Below, one piece after another: positions 12,801 to 24,346 of a stretch of DNA of 64,000 bases. Below the pieces are notes generated by a model that saw only the letters and a program-made list of their open reading frames with translations, made no database searches and had not been told where the DNA came from. The translations under genes were made by a program, and so were the position numbers. The DNA is from Pipra filicauda (taxonomy: Eukaryota > Chordata > Aves > Passeriformes > Pipridae): positions 1 to 64,000 of the forward strand of contig NW_024104660.1 in assembly GCF_003945595.2 (NCBI RefSeq), written 5' to 3'. How positions within the stretch are numbered: the stretch's first letter is position 1; every line of letters starts with the position of its first letter.

Positions 12801-14245
12801 TGAGATTTCTAAGTCATCCCAGGGAATTGTGGCTTCAATTCCAATAACAGGAGCTCTGTTATCAACTTTTATAGGCCTGCTTGCCTTCTATAGAATAGTT
12901 CCTTAAATTTAATAATACTAGAATAAAATGAAATAAATCATTCTAAATTGAATTCTTCTATTTTGGAGAGTAATTTTTATAGATCCCTATTAAATTCCAG
13001 GCAACACTTCAATGATGGAGGTTTATCTTGTGTTTCAATAGTATTAGACATAAAAGATCTCAGGGGTTGTCTCCAATGAATAATGCTTGCTCTCTCCTAG
13101 TTCCATAAGAAGGGAGGAGTGTAGCAGAAAGGCATGTAATTATCTTGGTGCAGTGCCACACTACTGCTGCCATACTGCTTCTGGCAGTAATGTGTCTTTT
13201 TTGGTGCTGTGTTGATAATCCAGCTCACACAGATCTAGGTGTGGAGTTTTAATATGTCATCAGATTATGCAATATAAAAAAGTTCTGTGATCTTACCTGT
13301 AGCTCTTTTTATGGAACCTTACTGGAAAGAAAGGAGGATGCTATAGTAAGAATGCCAGTTCTCAGGTACTGCTGTTTTAATAGGATTACTACTGAATCAC
13401 CAGCCTGTTTAATTAGACCTATAAAAGTTATTTAGCAAGGTGTGGATTGGGGCTTGGGGGAGGAATATCAGGAGCACAGCATGTCTGGAAAAGTGTCTAT
13501 AAAAATCCATCTATAAAAGTCTCTTACTATGTGGTCTAATTAAGGTTTGGATACAGCACATACATTACTCTACAAAACAAACAGGTTAGTTTCTGTTTGA
13601 CGCACTTTATTTTTATAACCTGATTACAAACTGAAAGAGTTTGTTAATTTAGTCTTAGTTTAGGTATACAGCAGAAAGCAGTGCTTGTCGCTGGTTTAGA
13701 TCAACCCTACTCAAGGCATTCTTTGGAAATAAACATAACTGAATCAACTTGTATCAAATAGCTGCTTTTTCAAATAGTTAATTTGCTTTTTCTTGTTGGT
13801 ATAAAGTTAGGTTATAAACACATCAATGATATCCAGTTTTTGCCTGAGGGAAGTTAGCATATGCCCATGTCTGGAAGAGGGAAAATAATTTCTATAATGT
13901 GGAAAACTGAACTGTAGAAGCTCGATGGTGAAACTATCACCAGAATGCTTTGAGTTGCATCTGCATTGAAGAGAAGCGTGGAATGGTCTGACTGAGAATG
14001 GGACAATGGTGACACCACATTTATGCTCTTGCAATGAAAGTTTCAGCATGAGTTTGCCACAATTATCATGTTTGTGTTCAGTTGCAGCAGGGAAAACATA
14101 AACTAACCCTGAAGTCATACTACTGCCACCACTTACAAGCAGAGTCTTTACTACATATCATGAAATTATTCAAATTTCTTGACATGGTTTGTTACTCTTC
14201 TGTAGATCTTGTTGTTAATAGGGTAATTTTTTAAGAATGGCCATA

Positions 14246-14449
14246 GGAAATGTTTGGTTTTTTTACAATGAGGGTGGTCAAGCACTGGAACAGAGCCCTG
14301 AGAGGCTGTATAATCACCGCCCTTGGAGCTATTCAGAACTCACATGCACTAGGCCCTGAGCAAACTAACACTGAAGTTAGTTCTGCTTTGGGGAAGATAT
14401 TGGACTTCAGGGCCCCTTCCAACTTAAATTACTGTATTATTTGTATTAT
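14246..14449 (+). mobile_element. CR1 LINE fragment, 3' end, sense orientation
   Basis: The segment follows the typical avian CR1 3' region in order. A T-rich lead-in and AGGGTGGTCAAGCACTGGAACAG come first. Next are a block equivalent to CCCTGAGAGGCTGT and CTTGGAGCTATTCA, and the 3' hallmark GGCCCCTTCCAACTTAAATT. It ends in diverged units resembling the ATTCTATG-type terminal repeat. CR1 is a non-LTR retrotransposon of birds and other sauropsids whose copies are normally 5'-truncated. Only about 200 bases remain, with indels, so it is dead and encodes nothing. A stop-free frame of 124 codons (14250-14624) overlaps it and is not a gene. Confidence 0.85.
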
Positions 14450-17400
14450 AGGACCAGTGTACACAGCCAGCCTCTGGGGTGTAAGATGGATCACTAGTAT
14501 GGCTCATAAAAAGACACAGTACAAAGCAGCACTTTCTTCTACCTACAGCTGGCGACTGCAGTCGATTCCAAACAGAAGAGACAGTCTCTGGAGCTATTTT
14601 GGCATTGCACTTCTTGTTGAGTAACCTTTAAGGTGACAGTGGCCACGTGGCTCACCTTGGCTTCCCAAATGAATAACCAGCTCCGTGTACTGAAGGTAAA
14701 CTCTGTGGTTATGTCTAGTGTACAAGGTGTAAATAGCATCTCAAATACTATGAAATGTCAATATAAATACCCAATGGCATTGCAGAAATGAATTTTAAGT
14801 GGAGCAAGTCTAAATCTAACACAACTGATTTGTTTATATTCTCCAGCACTGCGGAACAGGTTATACCTCAGATGTTCTCTAGTCTTGTTCTAGTGTGTTC
14901 TCTGCTTTATCTCTTACATGAAGTTCTTTTTCTGCACTGCTCTTATCTGCTAGAGAAAAGTCTAAAATAAACATCTCAGTGAGATACCAGATGTCTTCAG
15001 ATATTTCAGTAGCTTTCAGAGAAAACGAGCATTGTGTTATGCAGGTATGACATAGTACTTCTGCTTCATGGAATAGGAAAAAAAAGAGAAGAATTGTAAC
15101 TAAATCTGTCTGTAACAAGCTTCAGAAATAATGGGGATCAGTGGGTGGTAGGTTACTGGGTGAGAACAGATTTATGGCCTAGGAAGAAATAATCCTGGCG
15201 GGATATAGTAGGATTATTGAAAATGACAAGATACAAGGTTCTGCTGGATATTTTTGCCCTATGGTAAATGCTGGTTCTGGTTAAAAAGATTGTCTATCTG
15301 GCTCTAGATCAAAAACCTGGTCTTTGCTCTTTGCAAACTTGTAAAATTCAAAGAGGAAGAAGAAAAAATCAAGAAAAATATGTCTAGGTTTTTTTTTTTC
15401 CTGTTTGCCTGTCTTCCCCCACTCTCTCAGCCTCCTGCACGAGCATAGTGGTTTGCAGAGGTGTGTTCTTTAGAGCACAGGAACTATTTTACACCAATTA
15501 AGTTTCTAAATCTAACTTAATGAAATTTCTATCAGTCTTTTCCAGCAGTTGCCATGTCAATTTTCTCCTCGTACTGGAGAAATAGCTGGAGAATGTTACT
15601 AAGAGTGAACTAATGCTATTGCCACTTGGTGTCTTCAATGCCTGAGAGGACTATCCAAGTTAGATTCTGACTAGTGTTGGCATTTGGTATTATTAAAGAG
15701 GAATTTAATGGAGCCGTGCTGATTTATATACGTGGAGTACAAGGCCTTTCATATGTCTAGTTTCTGCTGTTTTATAGTTACTTTTTATTTTATTGCTGAC
15801 CAGCAGCCAAAATGGTTTCCTTTCATCTTTTTCTGGCCAAAGTCTGAGACCAGTGTCGCAGGTCATGGGAGAGGAACACGCCCACTGTCAGGTGTGCACA
15901 GAGCCCTGCAGGCTGTGCCAGGGGCACGTGCGGTTTCGAGGAGAGCTGTACCCAGGGAGCAACACCCAGGGAGCAATGGGTTGTACTGCAGCCCTTGCTG
16001 AGGGAGCCTGCCCGTCAGGGTGATGAACAGCAGAGCAGGCTGAGCAGCTGTGTGGGACCCGTGTTGTGGGTCACGGGGACATGTTGCAGCTCTCGGCTCT
16101 GACCGGGTTTCGCGGGGGTGGTAACGCTCACCCTCGATGCAGTGGGAGGTTTCCCGGTGTGGTGATTCTCTTCTGTCTCACTCTGGTTTAAACCTGTCTT
16201 AACTTGGCTCCAACAGTGCCTACTTCTGCCACGAAGAGAAGTGGCTAAAGAACTGGGTGCCTTCTGGCTCTGGCGTTTTCAGTCCTGTTTTCTTTTGTTG
16301 TTTTTCCAGCCGTCTGTTTAACCCTCCTTGCCAAAAGCACTCTTTGGTGACTAGCAAACTAATTGGCCGGAGGAGGTGTCATCAAAAATTCATCTCAGAT
16401 AATTAGACATTGAGCTATCATTATCCTTGAGGTTCAATTCATTTTTGTTTTCATTAGCCGTGTGGTTCCCTGTGGTAGATATTTCTGATAATTTCTTAAC
16501 ACGGAGGGGGTCATGAGTCCTGGCATTCTTTCAGACATGCTTCTCTGGCATGTCCTTGCTTACCTAGCAGGAGTTGGGGGGAAAGCACTGCATTATTCAT
16601 GCTGCATATTCACGATTTTATCTGTTATTTAGGGCATCATGTAAGAAACAGAGGTTTCACTAGACTCTGATAGAGAGCTGACAAATTTGGTACCACAGAG
16701 TTTGTGAAGCAGCATTTCTGCTTTTCCAGTATTTTCAAATAAATGTCATTTCAAACTGCAGTTGATAGTGTTAAGAAATCCCATTTGCATTTTATGTAAT
16801 TCTAATTACATAGTAATTAATTTCTGATACAATGGCAGATTAATGATAGAATGAGGTTCTTGAAATTTTATTGCTTTATGTGAAGCAGCATTCTTGGTTA
16901 TGAGGCCTTACATAAGAAAGGAATATAACAAGATTTCTGCCAGCAGAGCCTTGGTGCTTTTAAATTTTTTAATGCAACACTGAAAATTGGAAAAAAAAAA
17001 GAAAAATAATGGCCTTTCCATAGTGAGGAATAATCTGCTTTTATCTCTGATATAAAGAAAATATTTATTTTTTTTTAAACTGCTGTTCTATATGTCGCAT
17101 TAATAAAAAATTCTGAGTGTTACAGACAACAAAAAAAAGGAATTTGTCTTTTTTTTCCTCAAAATCCTAATGTTTTGGAATTTGTCCTCACTGTCAATGA
17201 ATAAGCAGAAACATGAAAAATATTTGCTCTAAATACCTACCTAAAAATTTTCTTGAATCAACTGAAATAGTAATTGGAAAGTAATTCTGAAGGGAAAGCT
17301 GTAATTGCTTTGTATGTTTGGAAGAAAGTTAATTTAGGATCAATATGCTCTTGAAGAAAATACAAATGCTGATAAAAATAAATATTTTCCTTAGTTGAAG

Positions 17401-19221
17401 GAGTTTTCATTGTAAACATTTGTTATATTTTATTACACGTTAGATGCTGGCAGTGTAATGTTGTTGGACTGCATTTACATATTTAAAACAAATATATTTT
17501 GAATGCATTTTTAAAATGTATTCATATTTTCTGAACACCTGCACGCTCAGCCTTTTCTAAGACACAGAAAACTCTGTCACTTGTTTTTAAAAACTTAGAG
17601 TAAGAAGTCAACAGTAATTATTAGCCCCGATGCCCTTGATTAAAATGTTTCATGGCTTTTCTCCTTGGCTGTTGATTGCTTCCTGCTAAGAGAGGAACCG
17701 TGATGCTGTTCATACCTTAGAGATGGGGAAATTTCTTGCAGAGAGCAGTGGATTTACAGCTCTTGTCAGTATTGTATATGTACCCCTTATAAATCCAACA
17801 TTGTATTCAAAAAGCAGTGGTACACAAATAAGTTGTGATCGGGTTTCTCCCTGGACTTGTCATGAATAGCTCATGTTTTGCATTCAGCAGGAAGGCTGCA
17901 TGAGAGCTGGTAGCAAAGCGTGGCCTGAAGCAGAGTTAAGTAAACGAGACCCTGCAATAACTCTGGAGTTCCTGTTTGTTTTTAATCAAATCTGGTTTAG
18001 TTTCTTGGGTAGAGATCTGCAATGTAGTTTTACACAAACATTTCAATTAACAGAGAGCTGGTAGGAAAGACAGGTGGGGCCACTAAAAACAAACTCAGCT
18101 CAGTGTTCTACATCACAGGTTCATCCTACTTGTCGCTAATCTCTGTTGAGTTTAGTACTAGATTTCTACTGGCACTCTCGTTGCCTTTGGCTCTGGTGGA
18201 GCTCTGCTGATGGGCACCAGCTGGAAATGAGGCTGAGGAAAATGGTAGCTTTCTAAAGCTGTATTTATTAAGATTACTTATCTTCCTGTTGTCTCTGGCT
18301 TTTATTCTGAGTTATGACCAACAAAACCATACACTATGTAGGCACATAGATTTCCCAGCGATTTTATTTCATGTTTTTCAGGGATATGTCATTTTTTTCC
18401 CTAAAACTTGTAGGCTTTCTTCTCCATGATGTGCTGCTTTATTATGTTACCCTGCAGGCAAGTATTCTCTTCTGTGTGCTTAAACTGAATGGAAAGATGA
18501 GTGAGGGTCACTGTATTTCTCCCCCTGGCTAAGGAAGCAGAGTGTCCTTTTTATTGGTGACTTGAACCTAGTCAAAATTTCCTTCTAGTATATTAGCAAG
18601 TAGGCTGATAATTTAAATTGTGAAATTCTTTCATCAGTATTATATATATACATTTGCAAGCCAACTAATGATGTGAAAATGATTTAAGGAACAACAAAGT
18701 GAACCAATGTGAAAGTTGTGTAATTTCATTCTTATTTTAAGACCAGGTTGAAATTAACAAAAATAAATAAAAATCACCAACCAACTAACATCTCTATTTT
18801 GAAAATGTGGTATTATCTTTTATCTTGAGAGCAATGCAGCCATTAGAATGAAACAATATTGAAGAATTCATGGTCATGTTCACTGTTAAATAACATGGTA
18901 AAAGGACATGGAGACCTTCATCTTTCTTTGATAAAGTAAAGTATTTTTGAAATGAACGTCTTATCAGATCAGAAAAGCTGGTAATATTGGCAGATCAGCA
19001 CAACTCAGTTATGTCAATCTGACATTTGATCATAAGTAATGTACTTTTGGTAAGGGAGAAAGTCAAAGTGAAGGACAACACAACTTTCACATGCAGTGTT
19101 CCAAACTCAGAAAGATGGTATTTTTAAAATAGTTTCTCTTTCAATTTCAAGTACCAATCCTACTCTTATATCCTCATAAAATGAATTCTGTTCTCACCTC
19201 AGTCTGTTTCCTGGATCCAGA
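14450..19221. other. Non-coding DNA containing one GC-rich patch
   Basis: No gene was recognised. Apart from the GC-rich patch at 15841-16160 the segment is AT-rich, with A and T runs between about 16980 and 17160. The stretch 16340-16500 contains several TAAT-type cores (AATTGG, AATTAG, ATTAGC) of the kind bound by homeodomain proteins. It reads like candidate regulatory DNA, but that impression cannot be tested without alignment. Confidence 0.6.
15841..16160. other. GC-rich patch with CpGs
   Basis: By hand count, bases 15841-16140 are about 63% GC and hold 14 CpG dinucleotides, far more than the surrounding DNA. The observed/expected CpG ratio is roughly 0.5, so it falls short of the usual CpG-island threshold (0.6). 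Two stop-free + strand frames cross it (15732-16001 and 15793-16023), but neither translation resembles a known protein. It holds a small duplication, ACCCAGGGAGCA at 15950-15961 and 15964-15975. It could be a weak promoter, an eroded CpG island, a GC-rich repeat I do not know, or chance. Confidence 0.6.
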
Positions 19222-19355
19222 CAGAATCACAGAATATTCTGAGTTGGAAAGGACCCACAAGGGCCATCAAGTCCACCTCTTAAGTGAATGACCCATATGG
19301 GGATCAAACCCAAAACCTTGGTGTTATTAGCACCATGCTCTAACCGAGCTAATCT
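19222..19355 (-). mobile_element. tRNA-Ile-derived SINE with CR1 tail (TguSINE1-like)
   Basis: On the + strand the element starts with a CR1-type end (CAGAATCACAGAATATTC, then GAGTTGGAAAGGACCCACAA and a CATCAAGTCCA block). It continues into the reverse complement of tRNA-Ile(AAT) at about 19289-19353, including GGGGATCAAACC (T arm, box B), CCTTGGTGTTATTAG (anticodon arm) and CACCATGCTCTAACC (D arm, box A). The element therefore reads on the minus strand: tRNA head first, CR1 tail last. This is the organisation of TguSINE1, a songbird SINE thought to be mobilised by CR1 enzymes through the shared tail. About four bases are missing in the D-loop region and several positions are substituted, so it is an old copy and not a working tRNA gene. 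Confidence 0.85.
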
Positions 19356-20045
19356 CCCTCTGTATCTGCTAGCTCAGGAATATGTAGCACAAGGGAAGTT
19401 TGAGGTCTTTTTTCAAGACATTGCTGTTGAGTTGGCTGCAAAACTTTTCCTAATTAATTATCTTGGTGATCTGAGATTTAATTCTTTTGAAGGAATTCTT
19501 GTCTTTGAGTGTCTCATCATCACTAGTGAAACTTTCATGTCCAATATCAATACAACTTTGATTGATAAATGAGAGAACCTCTTCCCAGATATTAACTTCA
19601 CTACTGTTATCTTGCATTACAAGAAAGTTTTCTAACCTGATGCTCTCTGCAGCTTGGAGACAATTATCCTTCCTAAGGGTGTTATCTATCTGAAATATGC
19701 AGCACATCACTTTTCCCTGTCCCTACTTATGACCTGTGGGACATGAGTCATCTTAAGACCAAGTACTTGTATAGTGGAATAGATCAGATATAAGTTGATA
19801 TATTAGGCAAAGCAGTCAGGCTCTACTAATTGTACCTAATCAGGGGCTAATTTATGACTTCTGGCTTGCAGCATAGGTGAGGCAGCTTGTTTGCCCACAG
19901 CATACTTTGTAGACCTCTAATTAACATGTATCACTGCAGGTAAATTCAGTATAAATTCTTATTTCATAGAGATTTGTACTGATAAGGTAGTATTTTATCA
20001 GGCAATGTGACTCCCTGCCCTTTAACTGGAGGCCAGTTTATATAT

Positions 20046-20122
20046 GCTGCGTTCATGAACATTTATAGTGGGCATACATATATATGTAGTGGGCTGCTCC
20101 CATGAGCATTTATCAATATGCC
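20046..20122. repeat. Diverged two-copy tandem repeat, about 47-bp period
   Basis: GCTGCGTTCATGAACATTTAT at 20046-20066 and GCTGCTCCCATGAGCATTTAT at 20093-20113 match at all but four positions. The first unit continues through an ATACATATATATGTAG core. The second continues into CAATATGCC and then diverges. This looks like an old local duplication. Confidence 0.6.
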
Positions 20123-21818
20123 TTGAATAAAAAGAGTATGTATAGGATTTTATAAATTGTAAGTAAAAGGTACAGGTATCTTCTGGTCATATTTGGTATG
20201 AGGTCATAGCACAGAGATCATCTTTTTCAAATATTGATATTGAAAACAAAGGAGGAAATTTTCAAGAATGTGGCCCCTGTCATCAGAATTAACCATATAA
20301 TCAGAAAAATTATTTTTTTATTAGTAGAATTCTACTGCTATCTGCTAATCCAGCCAAATAATTTCAGGTGTATTGTGTCATTCTTGTCAGCAGTTTTTAT
20401 AACATGCTCATTATTTTATATTTATATCTAACTTAGAAATTGTATTGTCCTGAATAATAACCCCCAGGGCCTTTATCCTGGCTGCCATTTTTAGCAGTAT
20501 GATTATGGCCATATTTTGTTTTCTTGGCTGATATTTGGGTTTTCTGCTGTTATCTCCTCCTTTTTCTGTCTTCTAGGCACTGCCTGCTGCTTCTCTGCAG
20601 TCAGCAGTTACTTCCCCTCCTTTCAGCCATATGGTCTGGACACACAGGAAGGCATTGCCTTTCCCCATGACCATGGTGGGAAGGGGGGAGTCAATTAACC
20701 ATAACTGTGAAGATCTGGAGATATTTTTTTCCCCCCCCTGTTTTCCTTAGTGGTAGGAGAGCAACATTGTCACCAACCTTTCTTCCTGTAAGAGAGATTA
20801 AACTCTCTGAGCCTGAGTTGACTGGAATGAAAACTCACAGCCAGTTTGCCCCTGCCAGATAAATACCTGTATTTACTCAAGCAACAAAAGAGAGCTCCTG
20901 CAAAAGACAGGCAAGTGAGCAGACTGGATAGAAATGGGGTCAAGGTGGGAGAGGAGGTAAGCAGTAGACATGATATAATATTTAGAGTCCAGCTACACAG
21001 AAATCTCAGTTTAGGTGTATCAGAAGCTCTTGATCTAAAAGCCAGAAGCTAACATAACTAGTCTGTGAGCTTTTTATATCTTCTGCAGGTCAAAATCATA
21101 ATTATTTTGTGAATATATCTACTGTATTTGTCAGAATGACAAATATTTACTACCACAAAAGAGGAAATTATATCCCTCTCTGTGAAAAAAGTGGTATCTA
21201 ATAGTTGCAATTTATCCTTTTTAATTGAACTGTTGAAGTTCCTGTATGTGAAAAAAATGATCTTGTGGCAATGATTATACTATCATTGACTTAATTTTTT
21301 GATCAAATACAATTCAGTAAATTTAATGTCTCACAGTTTATGAGGACATGTGCTTGGCCTGAGCTAGACCACACTGATCTGCCAGACCTCGATCCATGGC
21401 TGCAGGTTTTCAGTGGCCTGTTTGCATTTCAGCATTCCTAAAGTCTGATTCTGCTGTTTTTCAATGTCCTGGCAATAGATTATGTCCTAAAGATATAATG
21501 ATCCCCTAAAATACTGTATTCTACATGTGCATTGTCTTTTTATGTATCTTCCAATTATTTTTAAGGTAAAAAAAAATGGGGTTGGCAAGAAATTATTTTT
21601 CTTGTTTCTATCTACATATTTTTTTTTGTTTTAATAGGAATATCTCTTAAGGAACATATGGAGTCATTTAGTAAATAACATAGAGGACTGGGAAAGGAGA
21701 TTTTTTTCTAAAACCAAAGGCAATATATTTTTTAATCATAATGTCTGGCCCAGATATTAAATGAGTCAGAGACTTGAAATAAATAAAAAGGAAACTTGAA
21801 AATAAAGGTCACATGCAA

Positions 21819-21872
21819 TTAGAATCATGTGAATGTCTTGGGTTGGAAGAGACCTTGGAGATATTAGTGAGA
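21819..21872 (-). mobile_element. Short CR1 3'-end scrap
   Basis: TTAGAATCATGTGAATG followed by TCTTGGGTTGGAAGAGACC and TTGGAGAT matches the reverse-complemented 3' terminus of avian CR1 elements (AGAATCATAGAATG..., GGGTTGGAAGGGACCTT...). Only about 50 bases are recognisable before the match fades, so this is either a severely 5'-truncated copy or the tail of an unrecognised CR1-mobilised SINE. Confidence 0.55.
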
Positions 21873-24242
21873 TTAGAGGGAGGTATTTTTATTTATCATT
21901 GCATCTCTCAAATGACTACTGGATAATGATTCTATGAAATTGTTATTGAAAAACGAATGAGTCTAAGGTAGGTGTCAAAATGTTTTTAAGAACAACACTC
22001 AAAACTCATTCTGGGAAAAGAAGGTAGAAGTTCTAGTTTTTTGGTCCAGCCTGATGATAAATACAAATACTGTTCTTAAGGAAGGCCACAGCCATTCCTA
22101 TTCAGTAGCATAGCAATGTGTTCCATTTTGTATCTTCCCTCAGCCTACGATTTGCTATTTATGAGGCATATTTAAGAATAGTGGTGTTTCCATTCTTCCA
22201 AAGGAACATTAAACCTGACTATTACAAAGGACTTTTGCTTGTATAAACAGAGTTCAGAGATATTCAGACCACGAGCAGCCCAGAAATCCCATCCCATGAG
22301 TCAGCCACCATCTACTTTGCAGCCCTGTGCTGCAAAACGCAGAGCTGGTCCTGCAGGGAGCTTTTGCAGATCCCAGCAGGAAGCGAAGCTGCTCAGCACC
22401 CAGAATGATGCCAAGGTCTCTGTTTTTGCAGTCCCCAGCTAACAGCAAATGAAGGTGTAAATGGCCCCAGTGCTTTGAAAGTGCCCATTCCAGTGTTTGC
22501 AGTGCAGCAGAACTGTTTCTTTTGGATGGCTACGAGTATTTGACTTGGCCTTGGAAGTCTTAACTCGTTGCTCCTTTGGATATCAGGTTATTATGAGGAG
22601 AAAACACATCCTGCAGAGCAAGGAAATACAAGAGAGGGATAGATCAGTGTAATCCATTGGCCTACAACCATAATAATGCATTCAATTGAAATGATCAAAT
22701 ACATTGTATGTGTTGAGGATTTTTTATCAAATTAAAATCTAAAGAGGAATATGAATACAAAATATTACTTGTCACTTGAATCAGTAATTAGTTTAATAAT
22801 CACATACTGAGCTGTCTTCAAATAGCTAGTTCTAAATAAACTGGCTTGATATGATGTCAGTTTGAAAAGTCAGCCAGATTTGAAATGGATATCAAGGATG
22901 CTTTCAAAAAGTCTATTGCAGTAGCAACTGTGTAAGATAGAACTAGGTGGATGCATTAATAATTGAGCTGTCAGATTTGCTATATAATTTACACGTCAAG
23001 TGTCAATCTGATGGGTTGTCTTGATAAATCCCTACAAACTACACTCTTACTTAGTGCAAAAACTTTCTTGTTTGACAGCTCAGATTTAGAGACTTCTAGC
23101 TAGCTCTTTTTCCTTTTGAAACTAAGGACAAGGTAGCATCTTAGGACATGAAAAAGTACTTCTTACACTTCCAGGGGGACTCTGAAAGTCAACAGATGAA
23201 TTGCAATATATAATAATACCTCACTAGTCAGGGATCTGGCCCAAGAGGGGAAGTGCAATGACACTGACTATCTGTGGCACGAACCCCTTGGTCCTCTTAA
23301 GGATATTATTGTCTCTTCTGCTGTGTGCATTGGCTTTAAGGGGAGATTTTTGCATCAGCTCCAATAATTGCACTGGGCCCTAACAAAGTTAGATTAGTGT
23401 GGATTCTAGGACATTTTACTTTGGAAGATATTATTATTTAACTTTTTGATCATCAAGTGTGTTTCTGATGTATTTTCTCTTTGCACCGAATATTCTGTCC
23501 AAATTCCTGTACTGTTGCATAGAGGCACAATTATGTCATCATAGTGAATAAAATCCTAAGAAGTCTCATGTAACTCTCCACTAGTTGAAGCTGCAGCTGT
23601 ATGAGGAATATTTTTCTGTCAGTAGGTCATGTTACCAGCAATGTGAAGGACAACTCTTTGTCCTAGATCAAAAGACTGTGGCTATACTTTATACATTTTT
23701 ATGTCCCTCTGACAGACTGTGAAATCTGAAATACTTCATCTTGCATTTAAGAAATTATTCTGGTTTTAATCTTAAGGTGACGTTCTTGTTAAATATTCAG
23801 CTTCAGATATCAACATCTCTTTCTCCTAAATATTCTGCTGTGATGAGTTAAACAGGTAAGAGCCTATGGTTTAATGTTTAGTATGGGTACTTAATTTTTT
23901 CTTTTGACTGATATTGTAGAATGTCAAATTACTGGGTAATGTTTATTATATAATGCATGAATTTATATAATAAATTGCTGCTTTACAGGTCAATATGTAG
24001 ATTTGTACGTAGCACCATTGTTAGCACATCTTGTGAATTTATGGTTGCTTTTTTTTCACTTGAGCACAAGGTACGCTTTCTAAACTAAAGAGATATTAAT
24101 TATTACTACTGAACATTATTATTAGCAGGGATAGAAGAAGGTGTAGTTCATGTTCTTTTGAGGAAAGAGAGAGAGATTTTGTTTGGTAACACTGGCAAGT
24201 TTAGTTCCCTGTTTTGTCAGAGAATTCTGAATAGACTAAATC

Positions 24243-24346
24243 AGAAAAGGAAGTGAAGCGAAGGTGAGGGGGAGATGGGGGGGGAGGATGAAAAGCAGAA
24301 AGAGAGTGAAAAAGGAAGGAAAAAGTAGAGAAAATAGGAAAAATTA
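24243..24346 (+). repeat. Purine-rich (GA) tract with G runs
   Basis: About 100 bases are almost entirely A and G on the + strand, with only scattered pyrimidines. The 5' half contains a G5 run and a G8 run (24258-24285), and the 3' half is A-rich with GGAAGGAAAAA motifs. Such polypurine tracts can adopt triplex (H-DNA) structures. The G runs fall just short of a standard four-run G-quadruplex motif. A 64-codon stop-free frame here (24264-24458) is a by-product of the composition. Confidence 0.75.

Larger units (their letters stand above)
4651..14245. other. Non-coding AT-rich DNA, no gene recognised
   Basis: Stops are dense in all frames and open stretches are at most about 112 codons, with no recognisable protein. 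Visible structure is limited to short direct repeats at 5662-5686 and 8798-8830, T16 runs at 9460-9475 and 9870-9885, and a splice-site pair framing 31 bases at 9216-9246 (see findings). No LINE, LTR or tRNA-like sequence was recognised. The rest appears to be unique sequence. Confidence 0.7.
19356..24242. other. Non-coding AT-rich DNA, no gene recognised
   Basis: Open stretches are short (at most about 86 codons, partly overlapping the SINE edge) and unrecognisable. The segment holds a diverged two-copy repeat (20046-20122), a C8-9 run near 20730 and a small CR1 scrap (21819-21872). The remainder is unique-looking AT-rich DNA. Confidence 0.7.

Noticed and set aside
14250..14624. 124-codon + strand open frame
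   Set aside because: Its first 200 bases are the CR1 3' fragment, which lies beyond the CR1 coding region.
19289..19353. tRNA-Ile(AAT) gene on the minus strand
   Set aside because: Bases are missing in the D-arm region, arm positions are mutated, and a CR1 tail is fused to it. It is the head of a SINE, not a functional tRNA gene.
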